Source: an uncultured SAR86 cluster bacterium (GTDB lineage Bacteria > Pseudomonadota > Gammaproteobacteria > Magnimaribacterales > AG-339-G14). Taken from it: a stretch of DNA of 64,000 bases. A program made the translations under genes and the position numbers. Below are positions 7,969-16,489 of the stretch, in pieces. The DNA is taken from contig CACFWO010000004.1 of assembly GCA_902570035.1 (NCBI GenBank), positions 1 to 64,000 on the forward strand. The letters run 5' to 3'. Within the stretch, counting starts at the first letter, position 1. Each line of letters opens with the position of its first letter. The notes under the pieces are model-generated. The model was not told the origin of the DNA. It saw nothing but the letters and a program-made list of their open reading frames with translations, and did not search any database.

Positions 7969-9408
7969 ATGAAACTTTCATGGTCTAAGTATGAGCTATT
8001 TAAATCGTACGATGAGTATATTACACCAAAGCGCACTGTTAGAGGTCACTTAAGAAAAATTGGATATTTTTTTGAATCTCTTTCACATAATGATCTACAA
8101 GAACTTGATAGCGCAACAAAATCTGCCATCAAATCAATGGGTATCAATTTTCGAGTTTACTCAGATGAAGGTTCTGAAGAACGAACATGGCCTTTAGATT
8201 TTATTCCTAGAATTATAAAAAAAAGTGAGTGGAACATTGTCGAGAAGGGACTGAAACAAAGAACTAAAGCTCTCAATTATTTTATTGAGGATTGTTATAA
8301 CGAACAAAGTTTTCTTAATTCTGGAATCATCGATAAATCTTTAATAATAAAATCTAAATATTTTTTAAGATTTTGTAAGGGCACTAAATTACCTAACAAA
8401 TCTTGGGCTCATATTTCTGGTAGCGATCTCGTAAAAGATATAAAAGGAGACTTTCATGTTCTTGAAGACAACTTGAGAGTGCCATCAGGAGTATCTTATA
8501 TGCTAGAAAATAGATACGTTATGAAAAGAGTTTTTCCTGATTTATTTTCACATTATGGCGTTTCTAAGATAGACGAATATCCCACCAAACTATATGAATG
8601 CTTACAGGATGCATCATTATCTAAATTAAAAAGACCTGAAATTGTTCTACTTACACCTGGAATTTATAACTCGGCTTATTATGAACATTCATATCTCGCG
8701 CAACAAATGGGGATAGACCTAGTCGAAGGTTCTGATTTAATCGTTAAGAAAAATATAGTTTATAAAAAAACAATCGAAGGACTTCAAAAGGTAGACGTTA
8801 TTTATAGAAGAATTGATGACGACTATCTTGATCCTGAAGTAGGTAATCCATTTAGTGTTATTGGGGTAAAAGGATTAATAAGAGCCTGGAAGAGTAAAAA
8901 TGTAGCTATTGTTAATGCACCTGGATGCGGTATTGCTGATGATAAAGCTGTTTATTCTTACGTTCCAGAAATGATTAATTTCTATTTAAAGGAAGAACCT
9001 ATACTTCCAAGTATAAAAACTTTCATACTTGCAAATAAAAATGAAAGAGATTATGTATTTGAAAATATTAAAACAATGGTAACAAAACCTGTTGCAGAGT
9101 CAGGCGGATATGGAATATCAATTGGTAAAAACTTAAACGAAAGAGAACTACTTAAGCTAAAAAGATTAATAATGAAAGATCCTAAAAATTATGTTGCTCA
9201 ACCTTTAATAGATTTATCAACATCGCCAACATTTAGAAGAGATTCGTTATTTCCAAGGCATTTGGATTTGAGACCGTTTATTCTTTCAGGTAAGCATACC
9301 TATGTGACAGTTGGGGGTCTTACTAGAGTCGCACTCAAAAGAGGCTCAACAGTTGTAAATTCTTCTCAAGGCGGAGGAAGCAAAGATACTTGGATAGTAG
9401 ATGCATAA
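7969..9408 (+). CDS. Circularly permuted ATP-grasp protein of the Anbu locus
   Basis: The 479-residue protein has the conserved blocks of the DUF404/407 family: VLEDNLRVPSG, DVIYRRIDDDYLDP, GCGIADDKAVYSYVPEM, KPVAESGGYG and a C-terminal LDLRPFIL. ATP-grasp enzymes join an acid to an amine with ATP, and this permuted type is suspected of peptide-bond synthesis on an unknown substrate. It is divergent from Anbu, and its stop TAA overlaps the ATG of the alpha-E gene by one base, so the pair is translationally coupled. Confidence 0.9.
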   Translation: MKLSWSKYELFKSYDEYITPKRTVRGHLRKIGYFFESLSHNDLQELDSATKSAIKSMGINFRVYSDEGSEERTWPLDFIPRIIKKSEWNIVEKGLKQRTKALNYFIEDCYNEQSFLNSGIIDKSLIIKSKYFLRFCKGTKLPNKSWAHISGSDLVKDIKGDFHVLEDNLRVPSGVSYMLENRYVMKRVFPDLFSHYGVSKIDEYPTKLYECLQDASLSKLKRPEIVLLTPGIYNSAYYEHSYLAQQMGIDLVEGSDLIVKKNIVYKKTIEGLQKVDVIYRRIDDDYLDPEVGNPFSVIGVKGLIRAWKSKNVAIVNAPGCGIADDKAVYSYVPEMINFYLKEEPILPSIKTFILANKNERDYVFENIKTMVTKPVAESGGYGISIGKNLNERELLKLKRLIMKDPKNYVAQPLIDLSTSPTFRRDSLFPRHLDLRPFILSGKHTYVTVGGLTRVALKRGSTVVNSSQGGGSKDTWIVDA

Positions 9409-10319
9409 TGTTAAGTAGGAGTGCAAAACATTTGTATTGGCTCGCCCGATACGTAGAAAGAGTTGAAAATATTGCAAGAATGATCGATGTAAATCTTGAA
9501 CTAATTTTAGATTTTCCTGACGATCACTCTTTAAACTGGAAACCTCTCATTGATACTTTAGATATTAATGAATTATTTGAGAGTAAATATAAAAATTATA
9601 ACGAAAACAATGTTTTAAATTTTTTGTTTGAAGATAAAAAAAATCTAAGTTCTCTTAATAATTGCCTAGAGATGTCTAAATATAATATAGAAACCATAAA
9701 AGATGATTTACCCAAAACTGCTAATGTGAGTCTGAATCATCTATATGATCATGTTCTTAGTCAGAAAATTTCAAAAGTTCATCAACGAAGGAAACTGCAA
9801 CATATAACAAATATAGTTTCGATGACTCAAAATTTTTTTGGAGCTATAAATGATAATCTCTCTAGAGGTTATGAGTTTGAATTTATCAGACTAGGTAGAT
9901 TTATAGAGAGGACAGATATGATATCCAGAATTATAGATTGCTTATGTATTTCAAAAAGTTCAAAACAAACTCATGATTTTTCTACTATGGAATGGATTAG
10001 CATGCTCTCAACTTTATCTGCTCAAGATGCATTTAGAAAAGAATCTAAAGGAGAAGCGAATAGGGGAGAAGTTATAACTTTTTTACTTAAGAATGACAGC
10101 TTTCCAAGATCAGTATTTCGAAGTCTAATCACTATTGAGGCATGTTTGAAAAATCTTCCTAAAAATACAAAGTTACTACAAATGATAAATAGGATTATCA
10201 ATATTTCTGAGAAATCTAAACTACATAACTTTGATGATAAAAGACTACATTTATTTTTAGATAACCTCCAAAAAAATGTGTCTAAAATTGATTCTAAGAT
10301 TCACAATACTTATTTTTAA
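9408..10319 (+). CDS. Alpha-E domain protein (DUF403) of the Anbu locus
   Basis: The 303-residue, mostly helical protein starts MLSRSAKHLYWLARYVERVENIARM, close to the standard alpha-E N-terminus, which fixes the start at ATG 9408 rather than an upstream TTG. The conserved C-terminal part includes GEVITFLLKNDSFPRSVFRSL. Alpha-E proteins nearly always accompany the permuted ATP-grasp protein; the biochemical role is unknown. No transglutaminase-domain gene follows, as the next gene is a secreted-family member. Confidence 0.88.
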   Translation: MLSRSAKHLYWLARYVERVENIARMIDVNLELILDFPDDHSLNWKPLIDTLDINELFESKYKNYNENNVLNFLFEDKKNLSSLNNCLEMSKYNIETIKDDLPKTANVSLNHLYDHVLSQKISKVHQRRKLQHITNIVSMTQNFFGAINDNLSRGYEFEFIRLGRFIERTDMISRIIDCLCISKSSKQTHDFSTMEWISMLSTLSAQDAFRKESKGEANRGEVITFLLKNDSFPRSVFRSLITIEACLKNLPKNTKLLQMINRIINISEKSKLHNFDDKRLHLFLDNLQKNVSKIDSKIHNTYF

Positions 10320-10376
10320 AAAGTATTAGAAATAAATTTTTTTTTCGTCATAATTTAATTAACAAAGGAGAAAAAA

Positions 10377-11102
10377 ATGAAAAAAATTTTATTTTCAATA
10401 CTGATAACTATTTTTTCAGTCAATATATTTTCAGATGATCATGGGATAAAACCTGGAAATGTTGTAGCCGAATTTCACTACTTTGACGTAACCGATCCAA
10501 TGTCTTTTGTAGCAACAGTTGATAAATTTGATGTATCTTCCTGTGCGCAAAACTGGCGAGAAAAATCAGGGGTAAATATTGGTCTTTATGCTCTTGGTGG
10601 AGGTGCTCATTCTCATCTTATACTCGTGGTGTACGATGATTTTGATCAAATGCAGATCGGAAGATCTATTTTTGGATCTTGCCAAGAATCGGCTCAAATG
10701 ATCAAAAGCATGGATAATTACTCTAATTCTGATAAGTATTACAACTTTGTAACAGAATTGGCTCTTGAATCAGGCGATTGGAGAACCGATACAGTTTTTG
10801 CAAATGTTGACATAAAGGTTGAATCCGGAGAAGAGGCTAAATATTTGAAAGCTTGGGTAGATTTCATGGAATCTCAAGAAAGTGTCGGTTCTTTTGGAAT
10901 TAACCGAATCCTCTTTGGAAATAAATACTACACTCATATGATCTATTTAGGTTCTAATTCCATGAGTGAACTTACAAATTCCATGAAAACTGCATTTAGT
11001 TCAAGAGACTATCAAACTTATCTAAATAAAGTGGAAGATATTCGAACGAATGTTCAAACAAGAATGGCACAATTTGTAAAAGCATATCCTAACGAAAGAT
11101 AG
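10377..11102 (+). CDS. Secreted duplicated-domain protein, paralogue 3 of 3
   Basis: The 241-residue protein has a signal peptide ending near residue 19 and two similar halves. The marker histidines H80 (GAHSH) and H187 (KYYTH) are 107 residues apart, as in the two paralogues. C56 and C102 correspond to the C49/C92 pair of paralogue 1. A strong AAAGGAG ribosome site precedes the ATG, and a terminator follows 12 bases after the stop, giving a self-contained unit. Function is unknown. Sequence identity among the three is low, so the duplication is old. Confidence 0.75.
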   Translation: MKKILFSILITIFSVNIFSDDHGIKPGNVVAEFHYFDVTDPMSFVATVDKFDVSSCAQNWREKSGVNIGLYALGGGAHSHLILVVYDDFDQMQIGRSIFGSCQESAQMIKSMDNYSNSDKYYNFVTELALESGDWRTDTVFANVDIKVESGEEAKYLKAWVDFMESQESVGSFGINRILFGNKYYTHMIYLGSNSMSELTNSMKTAFSSRDYQTYLNKVEDIRTNVQTRMAQFVKAYPNER

Positions 11103-11114
11103 GAACAGTATTAT

Positions 11115-11150
11115 TAAAAAATACCCGATTTATTCGGGTATTTTTTTTAT
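11115..11150. terminator. Bidirectional intrinsic terminator
   Basis: The stem ATACCCGA (11121-11128) / TCGGGTAT (11134-11141) has an A-run before it and eight T after it. It separates the third secreted paralogue from the convergent GST-like gene, and its stem resembles the one at 7151-7170. Confidence 0.85.
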
Positions 11151-11159
11151 ATAAAGAAA

Positions 11160-12077
11160 TTAGAAAGATTCACTGAAAAGTGATTTTAAGTTTTTATCTT
11201 CTTTTATTTTTGACTTTAAAATTTTTTTACCTTTATCCAATATTTCATGATCATAGTTGATGATAGAACTGTTAAAACTTTTTTTAGCTTTCACCTTTTT
11301 GAAATAATCTTCAAGAAAAGGTTTATCTCTAAATAATATTTCGTCCCATCCTACTTCTTCAATTCTATGAAGAATAACCGCCCAACTAATATCTGCTAAT
11401 GTAAATGAATTATTGATAATCCAATCTTCTTCTTTTGTCTTTAAATGATTATTTAGTTCAAGTAGGTGATTGTTAATATTCTTTAATGATCTTTTAATTA
11501 ACCTTCTGATAGGAGAACTACTCGAGAAAGCTTTATATCCAAACATCTTAAGAATAATAAAAAGGAAAACCCTTATTTTCAACGGATGATTTATTAAACC
11601 AAAAAGTATTTTGTTGATATTTATATACTTAATCATTGAAGCAAAAAGTGGAAAAGTCAAAGCGCCTATACAGTTTCCTGCATATATATCTTGATTTTCC
11701 ATTGGATCTCCAACCATAGAAGATTTTTTTACCCAATAGTTCATTGAAGTTTTATCTTTTTCATTATCAGGAATAAGAGAACTTGAAGAAGATTCTTTAG
11801 TTAAATAGTAAATTTGTTCGTGCGATTCATAAATTGGATAACCTTCATGAAGTAAAACTGGGACAGTCGCACCAGGATTAATTTTTAAAAATTTTTTAGA
11901 GGCAACTTGATATTTACCTGTTTCTATTAAATCAATATGTTCCTGATCATATACTATTTCTAATTCTTCAAGGCACAATCGAACTTTACGAGAACAAAGC
12001 GAAAAACAATTATGATAGAGAATCCATTTTTTATCTGTATCAATAACTTTAAAACTTTGTTTTCCTTCTCTAGCCAC
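11160..12077 (-). CDS. Glutathione S-transferase-like protein
   Basis: The 305-residue protein has an N-terminal thioredoxin-fold GST domain at about 16-95. It shows YHNCFSLCSRKVRLCLEE, the cis-proline segment GATVPVLLHEG, and the ESHEQI position that normally contacts glutathione. The helical C-terminal domain (about 150-285) includes SFTLADISWAVILHR, typical of the GST N-capping region. A central stretch of about 40 residues is longer and more hydrophobic than usual. It is the last gene of the MAPEG-dehalogenase-sulfatase-GST operon and overlaps the sulfatase gene by eight bases. A role in conjugating an electrophile is inferred. Confidence 0.75.
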   Translation of the reverse strand: MAREGKQSFKVIDTDKKWILYHNCFSLCSRKVRLCLEELEIVYDQEHIDLIETGKYQVASKKFLKINPGATVPVLLHEGYPIYESHEQIYYLTKESSSSSLIPDNEKDKTSMNYWVKKSSMVGDPMENQDIYAGNCIGALTFPLFASMIKYININKILFGLINHPLKIRVFLFIILKMFGYKAFSSSSPIRRLIKRSLKNINNHLLELNNHLKTKEEDWIINNSFTLADISWAVILHRIEEVGWDEILFRDKPFLEDYFKKVKAKKSFNSSIINYDHEILDKGKKILKSKIKEDKNLKSLFSESF

Positions 12078-13641
12078 GTTTTATTTTTTTCCTGATTGAA
12101 TAGATAAGGAGAATCGCTAATAAGATAAACAAGATTGCATAGGTTTTATTTGCTAACAATAAAATCCATATAAATATAAGAGTTCCGATAATAGGGGAGG
12201 GCTTCTCTAACAATTCAAAATCGTAATTTAACCAAGGAGTTCCACTCTCTTCAGATAACATCCTATCCCCGTGAAGATAAAGATAACTTGCATCAGGATA
12301 TCCTTGTAGATTTCGTTTAGGAATTTTATTGAGAGTTTCCTTCATTCGATCAAAAATATCAGGATAATCTTTTGATAAATCATACTCTTCAAGTGGATCC
12401 TCTATGATATTAAATAATTCATAGTAATTAACTGAGTTACTTCCAGCTGGACCTTTCTTAAAATAAAGCTTCCAGTCTTCATTGAATAAGGCTATTTCTT
12501 CAAAAGCTACACTGGCAGCTAAAACTGAATTTTGGGGTTTATCAACAGTACGATTAAGAAAAGAATCCCATCTACTGGTACCTTCAAAAAAACTGTTTTC
12601 ATAATCGATTTCAGCTGCACTCAATAAAGTTGGTAAGACATCCTGTATGAAAAAAAACTGATTAGAAGATTCATTTTTAAATTTACCTTCCCACATCATA
12701 AATGCCGGAACCCTTATACCTCCTTCGTATGCTGATCCTTTACTACCTTTTAATCCTCCGCTGCTTCCTTTAGCATTTAATAATTCTGGAACAACTACTG
12801 CTCCAATTGGATCAATGTCAAAAACAGGACCATTGTCACTAAAAAAAAGTATCAGGGTATTTAACGAAAGCTTTTCATCTTTTATGCTATCGATGATTCT
12901 CCCAATTTGTTTATCTAGAATACTAATATTTGCTGCATAAATTCTTTCTTTTGGATCATCAATATATCCAAACTTTTCTATGTTCTCATAAGGTGCTTGA
13001 ATAGGGGTGTGAGGAGCATTGAAAGCTACATATAAGAGTAAAGGTTTGTTATTTTGTTTATTTTGTATGACTTTTATTGCTTCGTTCGCAATTAGGTCTG
13101 TTGAATAACCTTCTTCTTTTAAAGGCACACCATTCTTATGCCAATCAAGTCTTCCTGAAATTGTATGGTTAAAATAATCGATCCCCCCATTCATAAAACC
13201 ATAGGTTGTATCAAAACCTCTTTGACCAGGTAAATATTCTTTAGAGTTCATTCCTAAGTGCCATTTTCCAACTAAAGCTGTTTGGTATCCCGCTTCTTTG
13301 AAATACTCAGGTAGTATTTTGTACTCAAGTGGAAGCCCCGTGGGACTTGTAGAAGGATTACTAATTGGTCTAAGAATACCTACGGAATATGCTTCTAGCC
13401 CTGTCATTAAGGATGCTCTTGTAGGACTACATATTGGATTTGAATAAAATCGATTTAACTCCAAACCTTCATTCACGAACCTATCTATGTTCGGAGTTGG
13501 AATAATGCTTTCATGATATGAAACGTCGCCCCAACCCAAATCATCAGAAACAATAATGACAATATTTGGCTTTTCGTATGGAAAAATAGAATTAGAAAAA
13601 AAAAGGAAACAGAGAAGTGTAAACCTTAAATTTTTAACCAA
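12070..13641 (-). CDS. Sulfatase (arylsulfatase family) with C-terminal membrane anchor
   Basis: The 523-residue enzyme has an N-terminal signal sequence, metal ligands in VSDDLGWGD (D33, D34) and the formylglycine signature C71-SPTR. K126 and H128 lie in VGKWHLG. Family I sulfatases hydrolyse sulfate esters in the periplasm after Cys71 is oxidised by a maturase, not encoded nearby. About residues 484-515 form one or two hydrophobic segments followed by a basic tail, so the enzyme probably stays membrane-bound. That is unusual for family members of this length. It overlaps the dehalogenase stop by eight bases. The natural sulfate ester is unknown. Confidence 0.88.
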   Translation of the reverse strand: MVKNLRFTLLCFLFFSNSIFPYEKPNIVIIVSDDLGWGDVSYHESIIPTPNIDRFVNEGLELNRFYSNPICSPTRASLMTGLEAYSVGILRPISNPSTSPTGLPLEYKILPEYFKEAGYQTALVGKWHLGMNSKEYLPGQRGFDTTYGFMNGGIDYFNHTISGRLDWHKNGVPLKEEGYSTDLIANEAIKVIQNKQNNKPLLLYVAFNAPHTPIQAPYENIEKFGYIDDPKERIYAANISILDKQIGRIIDSIKDEKLSLNTLILFFSDNGPVFDIDPIGAVVVPELLNAKGSSGGLKGSKGSAYEGGIRVPAFMMWEGKFKNESSNQFFFIQDVLPTLLSAAEIDYENSFFEGTSRWDSFLNRTVDKPQNSVLAASVAFEEIALFNEDWKLYFKKGPAGSNSVNYYELFNIIEDPLEEYDLSKDYPDIFDRMKETLNKIPKRNLQGYPDASYLYLHGDRMLSEESGTPWLNYDFELLEKPSPIIGTLIFIWILLLANKTYAILFILLAILLIYSIRKKIKRG

Positions 13642-14494
13642 TTGACTCTAAAAAGTTAGCTAAATTCTTTCCTATTTGATCAGGAGAAGTTTCCTGAATA
13701 AAGTGATTTCCTTTTACGGTTACTTCTGTAAGATTCTTCCAGCTTCTTACAAATTCTCTCTGATCACCAATAAGGATTGATCCTGGATCAGCATTAATAA
13801 AAAGTTTAGGAATATCAGAATCTTTATGAAAGTCTGCATTCTTTTGTACTTCATCAACAACCTCGGGAGGTTCTCCCTCAAGAGGAATTTGTCTTGGCCA
13901 GGTTAGAGTAGGGCGCCTATCTTCTCCAGCATTAATAAAGGGCCTTCTATATTCATTTTTATCATCTTCGGAAAGATTGGGTGCATCCAAGAATAAAATC
14001 TTCTCAACAAAATAATTCTTTTCAAGAATTAACTCTTCACCTGCTTCAGATCTATAGAGACCAAAGATTTTTCTTGCCATTTCAGGCCATTGATCCCAAA
14101 CCATAGGCATTACAATTGCTTCCATGAAGGTTATGGATTTTATTCTCTCAGAATTTTCTCTTGCAAATTGAAAACCCATAGCAGATCCCCAATCATGGAT
14201 TACTAAATGAATATTATTTTCAAGATTTATTTCTTCCAATAAAGAAGTTAAATAATCATATTGACCATGGTATTTGTAATCAGGATCATCCACTTTGTTA
14301 AGTTTTTCTGAGTCTCCCATACCAATAAGATCGGGTATTACTATTCGACCTAATCCTTCTACATGCGGAGCTATATTTCTCCACAAATAAGAAGAGGTTG
14401 GATTTCCATGTAAAAAAACTATTGGATCTCCTTGACCTTCGTCAACATAGGCCATTTCTTTCCCCTTAATTTTGATTTGTTTTTTCGGGTACAT
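13634..14494 (-). CDS. Haloalkane dehalogenase, subfamily II (DhaA/LinB-like)
   Basis: The 286-residue alpha/beta hydrolase carries the full HLD-II set: halide-binding N31 in HGNPTSSYLWRN, nucleophile D101 followed by W102 in HDWGSA, acid E125 in FMEAIV, and H264 in GNHFIQE. These enzymes cleave carbon-halogen bonds with water, giving an alcohol and halide. Length is normal for the family. It lies in the MAPEG-HLD-sulfatase-GST operon, suggesting joint handling of a halogenated or sulfated metabolite, which is inference. A luciferase-like or epoxide hydrolase role is less likely given N31 and E125. Confidence 0.88.
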   Translation of the reverse strand: MYPKKQIKIKGKEMAYVDEGQGDPIVFLHGNPTSSYLWRNIAPHVEGLGRIVIPDLIGMGDSEKLNKVDDPDYKYHGQYDYLTSLLEEINLENNIHLVIHDWGSAMGFQFARENSERIKSITFMEAIVMPMVWDQWPEMARKIFGLYRSEAGEELILEKNYFVEKILFLDAPNLSEDDKNEYRRPFINAGEDRRPTLTWPRQIPLEGEPPEVVDEVQKNADFHKDSDIPKLFINADPGSILIGDQREFVRSWKNLTEVTVKGNHFIQETSPDQIGKNLANFLESIG

Positions 14495-14497
14495 TTT

Positions 14498-14869
14498 TTA
14501 AATTAATGCTAGTGCCATCATAATAAGGATAATTATCGAAGAAAGCCAAACTAGCGTTCTTATGATACCTATCCCAGCCATATATAAAGCTCCATGAGCT
14601 ATTCTTAATATTAACCACCACATTGCTAAACCACTAATATCTACTTCGGCTGCAATAGACCAAACTGCTAATGCAAGAAAAATTGGGAGGGTTTCTTTTA
14701 AGTTATCTTTTGCTTTTGTAGCTCTGGAAAGCATTAAAGAGGGCGGATGTTCTGGCTCATTATCTCTATTAGAAATTTGCCAATTTACATTTTTTGAATT
14801 TAACATCATTGGAATAAGCCAAATTTGAAATAAGGCCAAGAGTAAGATAAATCCTAATATCATTTCCAT
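14498..14869 (-). CDS. MAPEG-family membrane protein
   Basis: The 123-residue protein has four hydrophobic segments and the MAPEG signature spread over SRATKAKDNLKETLPIFLAL (48-67). Here R and N are the usual glutathione-contacting positions. Members are membrane-bound glutathione transferases or related enzymes acting on lipophilic electrophiles. It is the first gene of the four-gene minus-strand operon and ends three bases before the dehalogenase start. Its own start is preceded by GGAGA. Bacterial members of this type have no firm substrate. Confidence 0.8.
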   Translation of the reverse strand: MEMILGFILLLALFQIWLIPMMLNSKNVNWQISNRDNEPEHPPSLMLSRATKAKDNLKETLPIFLALAVWSIAAEVDISGLAMWWLILRIAHGALYMAGIGIIRTLVWLSSIIILIMMALALI

Positions 14870-14933
14870 AATTTTCTCCTTATTATGAATTAAGTATAAG
14901 TTATTTTTTTAAATAAATTAAAGTAGTTTTCAA

Positions 14934-14961
14934 TTTACTATTTTTCCTTATCGTCTATGAT
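14934..14961 (+). promoter_or_regulatory. Probable promoter of the PhoD-like gene, leaderless
   Basis: TTTACT at 14934-14939 and TATGAT at 14956-14961 are separated by 16 bases. ATG 14968 begins six bases after the -10 box, and no Shine-Dalgarno is visible. Confidence 0.4.
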
Positions 14962-14967
14962 CATTTG

Positions 14968-15969
14968 ATGAAAATTACTCATTTTTTTCTCTCTGTTCTT
15001 ATTTCAATTAATTTATATGCAAACCAAGAGATAGTTACTTTAGGTTTTGGCTCTTGTCTTCATCAAGACCGAAGCATGGCTATTCTTGATACCATAGAAA
15101 AGAAAGAATTAGACCTATTTATGTTCATTGGAGATAACGTATATGGAGATCAAGAAGATGGAGAATTAGATAAACTTATCAGAACTTATAAACAACAATA
15201 CAATAATTTAGAAGATTTTTTAAAAAATGTAAGTACAGAGTTTATCTGGGATGATCATGATTTTGGATTAAACGATGGTGGTTCAAATTATCGTTACAAA
15301 GACACAGCAAAAGAACTTTTCTTAGAGACTTGGCAAATTCCTAAGAACGATCCGCGCAGACAAAGAGATGGACTCTATTTCGATAAAATGGTTGAAAAAA
15401 ATGGTCTGAAAATTCATTTAATATTTTTAGATAATAGAACGTTTAAATCTGAATGGAAATTAACTGATGAATTCAATAAAGAAGGAAAAGAGAGATATGT
15501 AGAAGATTTCAATCCTGAAAAGACATTATTAGGTAAAAAACAGTGGAGTTGGCTAAAGGATAAATTGAAAGTAGATAGTAATATAAAAATTATCTTATCT
15601 AGTTTACAGATTTTGAGTTTAGGGCACGGTTGGGAATCATGGGATAAGTTTCCCTTGGAAAGATCAAGATTTTTTAATCTCATAGATGAATCTAATGTAT
15701 CCAATTTTTTCATACTGTCTGGAGATAGACACAGAGGTGGTTTTTATCAGTTTAAGACAGCTGATAATAAAAATATCTATGAATTTACATCTAGTTCATT
15801 GAATTATCCAATACCATTTAATACAGAGGAGGAAGGTCCACTGAGGATAGGTTCAACTTACCGAAAAGCTAACTTTGGTGTTGTACGTATATTTGAAGAC
15901 GAAGTCGTTATGGAATTAACTTCACATACAGGGAAAGTGGTCAATTCTTTAAACGTAGCTATTAATTAG
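14968..15969 (+). CDS. PhoD-like metallophosphatase / phosphodiesterase
   Basis: The 333-residue protein has a signal peptide (about 1-18) and the PhoD-type metal motifs in order: GFGSCLHQD, FIGDNVYGD, WDDHDFGLNDGG and SGDRHRGGFYQF near the C-terminus. PhoD enzymes hydrolyse phosphomonoesters or diesters outside the cytoplasm using iron and calcium. It is shorter than classical PhoD because it lacks the N-terminal Fn3-like domain, matching the short marine PhoD-like group. ATG 14968 is chosen over TTG 14965. No Pho-box could be identified confidently. Confidence 0.82.
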   Translation: MKITHFFLSVLISINLYANQEIVTLGFGSCLHQDRSMAILDTIEKKELDLFMFIGDNVYGDQEDGELDKLIRTYKQQYNNLEDFLKNVSTEFIWDDHDFGLNDGGSNYRYKDTAKELFLETWQIPKNDPRRQRDGLYFDKMVEKNGLKIHLIFLDNRTFKSEWKLTDEFNKEGKERYVEDFNPEKTLLGKKQWSWLKDKLKVDSNIKIILSSLQILSLGHGWESWDKFPLERSRFFNLIDESNVSNFFILSGDRHRGGFYQFKTADNKNIYEFTSSSLNYPIPFNTEEEGPLRIGSTYRKANFGVVRIFEDEVVMELTSHTGKVVNSLNVAIN

Positions 15970-16024
15970 ATTTGTATAAAACCGATCCACAAGTAGAATA
16001 ATATTTTGAAAAAAAATATTTATC

Positions 16025-16489
16025 ATGGATTTTATTCTAACTTATTTGAATACTTTGATAGCTTCACTAGCTGCACTGGCTGGTATTGTCTCGATTTATT
16101 ATTTAATAAGAGAAATGCAGGAACAAAACAAAGTTGCCAGAGCCAATGCAAGACAAAACGTTGCTGATAGTCATCAGGAAATAGCTTTGAAAGGTATGAC
16201 TCCAAGAATGGTAAAAATCAAAATGAAACTTAGAAATAATGAAGACCTTACTCCAGAAGAAGATGCTGCTTATGTCACCTACTTCAGTATTATGCTGAGA
16301 TCAAGAGAAAATCAGCATTATCAATATTCTATAGGCATGATTGATCCAGGAGAGTGGGACAATTATTTGAAATCCTTCAAAACCTTATTTAAGTCTGAGT
16401 ATCATCTAAAACTTTGGAGTTTTATGAAGGAAACCTTCAACGAAGATTTTATTAAAATTGTGGATGGAATTATAAATGAAAATAATTGA
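16025..16489 (+). CDS. Hypothetical single-TM protein upstream of the EAL gene
   Basis: The 154-residue protein has one N-terminal transmembrane helix (about 8-30) followed by a helical cytosolic part with many charged residues (REMQEQNKVARANARQNVADSHQE). I do not recognise the function; similar proteins are annotated as hypothetical. Its 3' end overlaps the EAL gene by 14 bases, so the two are translationally coupled and may work together, for example as a membrane anchor. That is inference from coupling only. Confidence 0.7.
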   Translation: MDFILTYLNTLIASLAALAGIVSIYYLIREMQEQNKVARANARQNVADSHQEIALKGMTPRMVKIKMKLRNNEDLTPEEDAAYVTYFSIMLRSRENQHYQYSIGMIDPGEWDNYLKSFKTLFKSEYHLKLWSFMKETFNEDFIKIVDGIINENN

